A stretch of DNA of 16,718 nucleotides, from assembly GCA_900539525.1 (NCBI GenBank), contig UQCM01000060.1:1-16718 (forward strand), given 5' to 3'. Of the stretch, positions 13,554-16,718 are shown piece by piece. The DNA comes from an uncultured Blautia sp. Lineage in GTDB: Bacteria > Bacillota > Clostridia > Lachnospirales > Lachnospiraceae. The notes under the pieces are model-generated. The model searched no databases. It saw only the letters and a list, made by a program, of their open reading frames with translations, and was not told where the DNA came from. The translations under genes and the position numbers were made by a program. The first letter of the stretch is position 1. Each line of letters begins with the position of its first letter.

Positions 13554-13582
13554 TTGACATTATAGGAAATATTGTTTATATT
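13554..13582 (+). promoter_or_regulatory. Promoter for the XRE/ImmA genes
   Basis: TTGACA (13554-13559), 17-nt spacer, TATATT (13577-13582). The spacer contains one operator-like motif (TATAGGAAAT at 13561-13570), which fits autorepression by the XRE protein. The transcript would have a leader of about 150 nt. Confidence 0.6.
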
Positions 13583-13616
13583 ATATGCAAGTAATTGCTT
13601 ATCTGTTGTGATTCAC

Positions 13617-13645
13617 ATTATAGGCAATCAATTTCGCATTGTCAA
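13617..13645 (-). promoter_or_regulatory. Strong promoter for the Y-polymerase operon
   Basis: On the minus strand TTGACA (13640-13645), 17-nt spacer, TATAAT (13617-13622): perfect sigma-A consensus. The operator-like motif TATAGGCAAT (13619-13628) overlaps the -10, so a bound repressor should block it. The leader is about 190 nt and holds further motif copies. Confidence 0.7.
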
Positions 13646-13737
13646 GAGTTAACTTGCGTATTTTAGGAAATTACTTTCCTGCTTTTGCTCCGGGATAAGT
13701 CAATAAACCTGAAATAGCTTAGAAATGAGGTATTGTT

Positions 13738-14148
13738 ATGACATTCGGTGAGAAAGTAAAAACATTGAGAAAGACAAAGGATATGAGCCAAACCCAACTG
13801 GCTCAGGCAGTCGGTGTATCTTTAAGAACAGTGGGCGGATGGGAGAAAGAAGGACGTTATCCAAAACAGCATGAACTTTATCAGAAACTTGCGGATACTT
13901 TGGGATGTGATGTTTCTTATCTCATGACAGAAGAGGAATCCTTTATTACAGAAGCCACAGAACAATATGGATCCAGAGGAGCCAGACAGGCACAGCAAAT
14001 TCTGGAACAGGCAGCCGCTATGTTCGCCGGTGGAGAATTATCTGATGAAGATAAAACCGCTTTCATGGATGAGATCCAGATGCTTTATCTGGATTCCAAA
14101 AGACGTGCCAAGAAGTTTACACCGAAAAAGTATCTCAATGAAAAGTAA
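13738..14148 (+). CDS. XRE-family repressor, ImmR/DdrO-like
   Basis: A 136-aa protein with an N-terminal Cro/CI helix-turn-helix (residues about 4-62): GEKVKTLRKTKDMSQTQLAQ, AVGVSLRTVGGWEKEGRYP and CDVSYLMTEEES. The C-terminal part is helical, with an Ala/Gln-rich stretch (about 80-105) and a basic tail, and may carry dimerisation or protease-sensitive functions. GAGG lies 7 nt before the ATG. The metallopeptidase gene follows after 92 nt, the same pairing as ImmR-ImmA in ICEBs1 and DdrO-IrrE in Deinococcus. It is divergent from the polymerase operon across an array of repeated motifs, making it the likely repressor of both directions. Confidence 0.85.
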   Translation: MTFGEKVKTLRKTKDMSQTQLAQAVGVSLRTVGGWEKEGRYPKQHELYQKLADTLGCDVSYLMTEEESFITEATEQYGSRGARQAQQILEQAAAMFAGGELSDEDKTAFMDEIQMLYLDSKRRAKKFTPKKYLNEK

Positions 14149-14160
14149 GTGTCCTTTTTA

Positions 14161-14188
14161 TTGTACAGCATTTGGAGTACATTATACT
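14161..14188 (+). promoter_or_regulatory. Possible internal promoter before the metallopeptidase gene
   Basis: TTGTAC (14161-14166), 16-nt spacer, TATACT (14183-14188), in the 92-nt gap between the XRE and ImmA-like genes. It would allow the peptidase to be made apart from the repressor. It lacks the TAGG(A/C)AAT motif. Confidence 0.35.
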
Positions 14189-14240
14189 TGTGGGGAACTC
14201 TCCGCATCTTTGAGATAACGGATCTTTTGAGGTGATTTAT

Positions 14241-14756
14241 TTGGGAAATAGTTATATCTACGCAAAAGTGGAAAAACTGGTCAAACGCTTTAAGACCAGA
14301 GACCCTTTTGAACTTCTCGACTGCATGAACGTCGTAGTCGGAGAAACATCGAATTATAAGAAATTAAAAGGTTACTGCTTCATGAGCTGCCAGACGATCT
14401 ATGTCATGATCAGCAGTTTCCTTTCTGAAGAAGAGCAGCGCATCGTTGCTGCACACGAACTGGGGCATATCATCCTGCACCGGTCACAGCTGAAAATGGC
14501 TCCCATGAAGGATGATGTGCTTTACAATATGATGGATTCTACAGAATATGAAGCCAATCTGTTTGCTGCAGATCTTCTTCTCGAAGACGACGATGTGGCT
14601 GAAATGTCCAAGAACGAAGACCTGAATTATTTTGGATTCTGTAGCAGCCTGAATGCCAGCCCGGAACTCATGAGCTTCAAGCTCTACAGCCTGATGAAAC
14701 GCGGGCAGGCTTATCATATGCCGATGGAGATACAGAGTAATTTTCTGGCGAAATAG
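14241..14756 (+). CDS. immA: ImmA/IrrE-family (M78) metallopeptidase
   Basis: A 171-aa protein from TTG 14241, chosen because GAGGTGA lies 6 nt upstream; GTG 14232 would sit inside that ribosome site. The zinc-peptidase motif HELGH (residues 72-76, in RIVAAHELGHIILH) marks the active site. A downstream acidic segment, TEYEANLFAADLLL, carries the conserved E-x-x-A-N-x-F-A-A family signature and likely the third zinc ligand. Relatives cleave a partner XRE repressor on DNA damage (ImmA on ImmR, IrrE/PprI on DdrO). Here the partner is the XRE gene just upstream, and the expected outcome is derepression of the divergent polymerase operon. Length is normal for the short stand-alone form. Confidence 0.85.
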   Translation: MGNSYIYAKVEKLVKRFKTRDPFELLDCMNVVVGETSNYKKLKGYCFMSCQTIYVMISSFLSEEEQRIVAAHELGHIILHRSQLKMAPMKDDVLYNMMDSTEYEANLFAADLLLEDDDVAEMSKNEDLNYFGFCSSLNASPELMSFKLYSLMKRGQAYHMPMEIQSNFLAK

Positions 14757-14825
14757 AATAAGAATTAAACAAATCGGAATTTATCAGAAAATGAGGAATA
14801 GTTGAAATGGAGGCGCTATAATAAC

Positions 14826-15149
14826 ATGAAGATTGAAGGGAACCAGAAAGAACTGGATGCAATGGTAGAATTTCATAAGGGAAACCGTGTCGAGGGGCTG
14901 AGACTGCAAGAAGAATTTGCAGCGGAATTTCGTAAGGAGTATAAAGACAAAGATCACTGTCCTTGCCTGAAAGCCTGTCGTTATCACGGAAACTGTAAGG
15001 AATGTGTAGCAATCCACAGAGCACATCAGGAACATGTTCCTAATTGTATGCGACCATTGATTAATAAAAAATTGAAATTGATGTCAGAATTAACAGAGCA
15101 TACCTTGGCAAATGAAATAGAAGCTCCACATGAGATTTTAAGAAAATAG
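14826..15149 (+). CDS. Hypothetical Cys/His-rich 107-aa protein
   Basis: Start at ATG 14826 gives MKIEGNQKELDAMVEFHKGN; GGAGG lies 12 nt upstream, which is long. TTG 14802, with GAGG 5 nt before it, is an alternative adding eight residues. The N-terminal half is a charged helix. The central segment holds a Cys/His cluster, CPCLKACRYHGNCKECVAIH followed by RAHQEHVPNC, that should bind a metal. Clusters of this type (C-x3-C-x2-HG-x-C-x2-C) occur in small clostridial proteins of unknown function. The gene lies 69 nt after the metallopeptidase gene and is followed by a terminator at 15182. It may be the last gene of that unit. Confidence 0.65.
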   Translation: MKIEGNQKELDAMVEFHKGNRVEGLRLQEEFAAEFRKEYKDKDHCPCLKACRYHGNCKECVAIHRAHQEHVPNCMRPLINKKLKLMSELTEHTLANEIEAPHEILRK

Positions 15150-15181
15150 GCAAGTCAAATTCAAGTTTACAGAACTGAATC

Positions 15182-15210
15182 AAAAGAGCTCGAAGGAGCT
15201 CTTTTTCCTT
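15182..15210 (+). terminator. Rho-independent terminator
   Basis: AAAAGAGCTC (15182-15191), GAAG loop, GAGCTCTTTT (15196-15205): a perfect 10-bp stem running into a T-rich tail. It ends the XRE/ImmA/Cys-rich transcription unit. The A-run on its 5' side would also let it act on the opposite strand. Confidence 0.85.
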
Positions 15211-15238
15211 TTTTATAATAGTATCATTATGGTATAAT
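15210..15238 (+). promoter_or_regulatory. Extended -10 promoter for the AbrB-like gene
   Basis: TGGTATAAT (15230-15238) is a perfect extended -10. The -35 position 17 nt upstream (TTTTTA) is weak, as often tolerated with an extended -10. It lies just after the terminator and 37 nt before ATG 15275. Confidence 0.6.
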
Positions 15239-15274
15239 AGAGACATTAAAATCGGAATTTCAGGAGGTGTTTTT

Positions 15275-15742
15275 ATGCCACAAATGAATAAGGGAGGAAA
15301 ATTTATTTTCGGGAAATCACTCATTCGGACGGATGGAACATTGCGGATTCCACCGCAGGCAATGGAAGAATATCACATTGCAGATGAAGGAAAAGTATAT
15401 CTTTTTACCGGAAGTAAGATTACCGGTGGCTTCTGCGTCACCCGGAAAGGCCTTTTGCATCCGTCAAAACTTGGTCACATTTTGGACGATACTCCACCGT
15501 TGCTTGACTACTCAGCAGGTTCTGGCGAATTTATCAAATACAAGGGGCGTTCCTACTGCTGGGTAGAGATTTCACAGGAGGGGCAAATTCTTCTTACGAA
15601 GAAAATGATGGATTTTTTGAAGGTGAGACCCGGAATGGAGCTGCTCTCTATCCGCAGTAGCGACATCGCGTTTACGATGGGAGCTAAAGGACCGCTATTG
15701 GAAAAAGCAGAAAACTATGATGGTGAAATTCCGCTTTTTTAA
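15275..15742 (+). CDS. Double SpoVT/AbrB-like domain protein
   Basis: A 155-aa protein with two swapped-hairpin-like units. The first (about residues 17-55) reads IRTDGTLRIPPQAMEEYHIA, then KVYLFTGSK. The second (about 95-135) reads VEISQEGQILLTKKMMDFLK, then VRPGMELLSIRSSD. Each shows the D/E-G-x-(L/I)-x-(I/L)-P/T...hydrophobic...G...L pattern of AbrB-type DNA-binding domains. Normal AbrB proteins have one copy and dimerise, so a single chain with two copies could act as an internal dimer. Some Clostridia carry similar tandem proteins of unknown function. GGAGGTG lies 5 nt before ATG. DNA binding is inferred, not certain. Confidence 0.5.
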   Translation: MPQMNKGGKFIFGKSLIRTDGTLRIPPQAMEEYHIADEGKVYLFTGSKITGGFCVTRKGLLHPSKLGHILDDTPPLLDYSAGSGEFIKYKGRSYCWVEISQEGQILLTKKMMDFLKVRPGMELLSIRSSDIAFTMGAKGPLLEKAENYDGEIPLF

Positions 15743-15776
15743 GTGTAACAATTTGAATTTACGGAGGAAAATAATA

Positions 15777-16079
15777 ATGGCACTGTTCCTACTGATTACA
15801 TATATAGTGATTTTAATATTTCAAATAATATTATTTGTGATATCCATTCGCAAGAAAACAAAAAAGCTTTGGCGGATATTGTTTTCGGCAGAACTAGTTC
15901 CGCTGCTTATATCCATAGGACTGATGATTTACTATAATGATTTACCTGGATATGGATTTATGCCAGGACTAACTTATTTGGGAGAAATATTGTTTAGTTT
16001 TGGAGCGGTTGTTTTGTACTGTATAAGTTTCCTGATTTCTATATGCAGTTATATTGCAATTTCAAATAAACAAACTTAA
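15777..16079 (+). CDS. Small membrane protein, unknown function
   Basis: ATG 15777 is chosen because CGGAGG lies 8-9 nt upstream; the in-frame extension to 15717 overlaps the previous gene and is not hydrophobic at its start. The 100-aa product has three predicted membrane helices: about residues 2-22 (ALFLLITYIVILIFQIILF), 33-50 (LFSAELVPLLISIGLMIYY) and 67-92 (YLGEILFSFGAVVLYCISFL). A short basic loop (RKKTKKLWR) lies between the first two and probably faces the cytoplasm. No family is recognised. It follows the AbrB-like gene by 34 nt and may share its transcript. Confidence 0.6.
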   Translation: MALFLLITYIVILIFQIILFVISIRKKTKKLWRILFSAELVPLLISIGLMIYYNDLPGYGFMPGLTYLGEILFSFGAVVLYCISFLISICSYIAISNKQT

Positions 16080-16105
16080 TTTGAAGATTCCACATGTGTG
16101 TTTAT

Positions 16106-16135
16106 TTGAGTTCTTTGAATGAGCTTAAATATAAT
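16106..16135 (+). promoter_or_regulatory. Promoter for the alpha/beta hydrolase gene
   Basis: TTGAGT (16106-16111), 18-nt spacer, TATAAT (16130-16135), about 70 nt before ATG 16205. A CACATGTG palindrome lies at 16091-16098, just upstream of the -35. Confidence 0.5.
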
Positions 16136-16204
16136 GTTAAAATTTTAAAGAAGTTGGCGTGTAGTTGAATAGAAAGAGAAATCGAAGTTTTGGAGAGAAA
16201 ATTA

Positions 16205-16718
16205 ATGGTAGAAAAAACATATCAGACTCCTTGTGGAACAATCCACTATTGGACAAACGTTTCACACCCGGATGAAATTACCCTTGTTTTTCTGCCCGGA
16301 TTGACTGCCGATCATAGATTGTTTGATAAGCAGATTCAACATTTCAAGGAGAAGTATAATGTTGTGGTATGGGATGCACCGGCACACGCTTCCTCATGGC
16401 CGTTTCGGTTTGATTTTGATTTGTTCGACAAGGCAAAATGGCTGAACGATATTTTAAATCAAGATAAAATTGCCAAACCGGTCATTGTTGGGCAGTCTAT
16501 GGGCGGATATGTTGGGCAGGCTTATGCACAGCTCTATCCAAACCGATTAACAGGTTTTGTCTCCATTGACTCTGCACCGTTGCAACGAAACTATGTGACT
16601 GCGGTTGAACTCTGGCTTCTGAAGCGAATGGAACCAGTATATGCTCATTATCCATGGAAATTGCTTTTGAAATCGGGGACGGAAGGAGTTGCCACGTCTG
16701 ATTATGGCAGAAATCTAA
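16205..16718 (+). CDS. Alpha/beta hydrolase, 3' end beyond the window
   Basis: The reading frame runs from ATG 16205, after GGAGAG with 7-8 nt spacing, to the window edge (171 codons) without a stop, so it is cut off by the window. VFLPGLTADHRLF (about residues 28-40) forms the oxyanion-hole strand-loop. GQSMGG with Ser98 is the nucleophile elbow of an alpha/beta hydrolase. DSAP (about 122-125) matches the strand-6 region where some family members place an acid. The catalytic His and C-terminal lid lie outside. Substrate cannot be told from this part; esterase, lipase-like or cofactor-type hydrolases all fit. It looks like an ordinary chromosomal gene. Confidence 0.8.
   Translation, partial: MVEKTYQTPCGTIHYWTNVSHPDEITLVFLPGLTADHRLFDKQIQHFKEKYNVVVWDAPAHASSWPFRFDFDLFDKAKWLNDILNQDKIAKPVIVGQSMGGYVGQAYAQLYPNRLTGFVSIDSAPLQRNYVTAVELWLLKRMEPVYAHYPWKLLLKSGTEGVATSDYGRNL

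Larger units (their letters stand above)
13441..13680. promoter_or_regulatory. Array of about seven operator-like TAGG(A/C)AAT motifs
   Basis: Near-identical motifs occur in both orientations in the divergent intergenic region: AGG(C/A)AAT at 13531, 13564, 13622 and 13665, and inverted ATT(T/G)CCT/ATTGCTT at 13444, 13464 and 13594. Two are part of larger near-palindromes: AAGTAATTGCTT (13589-13600) and AGGAAATTACTTTCCT (13665-13680). Several overlap the -10 or spacer of the mapped promoters. The obvious binder is the adjacent XRE regulator. Confidence 0.6.

Noticed and set aside
13422..13737. LexA/SOS box search upstream of the Y-polymerase gene
   Set aside because: No GAAC-N4-GTTC-type palindrome was found; the repeated element is a different motif, TAGG(A/C)AAT.
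1..16718. CRISPR arrays, tRNA/rRNA genes, insertion sequences, toxin-antitoxin pairs
   Set aside because: No regularly spaced repeats, tRNA/rRNA-like segments, transposase frames or toxin partner were seen on either strand.

Overview
The window looks like part of an integrative and conjugative element (ICE) of a gut-type Firmicute, most likely a Lachnospiraceae/Clostridia host. This rests on gene content and order (VirD4/PcfC coupling protein, PcfB, AntA/KilAC protein, Maff2-type peptide, a giant Cna_B/SpaA surface protein, a sigma-region-4 regulator), strong GGAGG-type ribosome binding sites and moderate-to-low GC. No taxonomic search could be run. Integrase, relaxase and the T4SS ATPase/channel genes are not in the window and probably lie to its left.

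Layout. (1) 1-4265, minus strand: a tightly packed transfer operon. Read in its own direction it holds a possible 26-aa ORF, a Cys-rich small protein, the AntA/KilAC protein, PcfB, the VirD4/TcpC-like coupling protein, a 100-aa unknown protein and a short Maff2-like peptide, with overlapping or abutting reading frames. A consensus-like promoter at 50-78 then fires leftward out of the window. (2) 4334-9625, minus: a 1763-aa cell-wall-anchored adhesin with signal peptide, acidic linker, thioester-domain-like head, about 11 Cna_B domains and a TPKTG sorting signal. (3) 9626-11040, minus: a regulatory block with a sigma-70 region-4-like protein. A 37-bp promoter-like repeat occurs once upstream of this regulator and once, just after it, upstream of the adhesin. 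Both genes have long structured leaders, and the regulator's Shine-Dalgarno sequence is buried in a hairpin. (4) 11041-13421, minus: an operon ending in a strong terminator: Y-family DNA polymerase, YolD-like protein, small ORFs, a zinc-ribbon protein and a frameshifted mini-ORF. (5) 13422-13737: a divergent control region with opposed promoters and about seven copies of a TAGG(A/C)AAT motif. (6) 13738-14756, plus: an XRE repressor and an ImmA/IrrE-type metallopeptidase. (7) 14757-16718, plus: a Cys-rich unknown protein, a double AbrB-like protein, a small membrane protein and a truncated alpha/beta hydrolase. These look less element-like, and the ICE boundary may fall in this part.

How it may work. 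The XRE/ImmA pair resembles ImmR/ImmA of ICEBs1 and DdrO/IrrE of Deinococcus, where a metallopeptidase cuts the repressor after DNA damage. Here the pair sits directly opposite an error-prone polymerase operon, across a promoter region full of repeated putative operators. That suggests a self-contained, LexA-independent mutagenesis switch carried by the element. Separately, the region-4 protein, the shared promoter-like repeat and the structured leaders suggest a small regulatory circuit linking adhesin expression to transfer functions. Both ideas are inferred from sequence layout.
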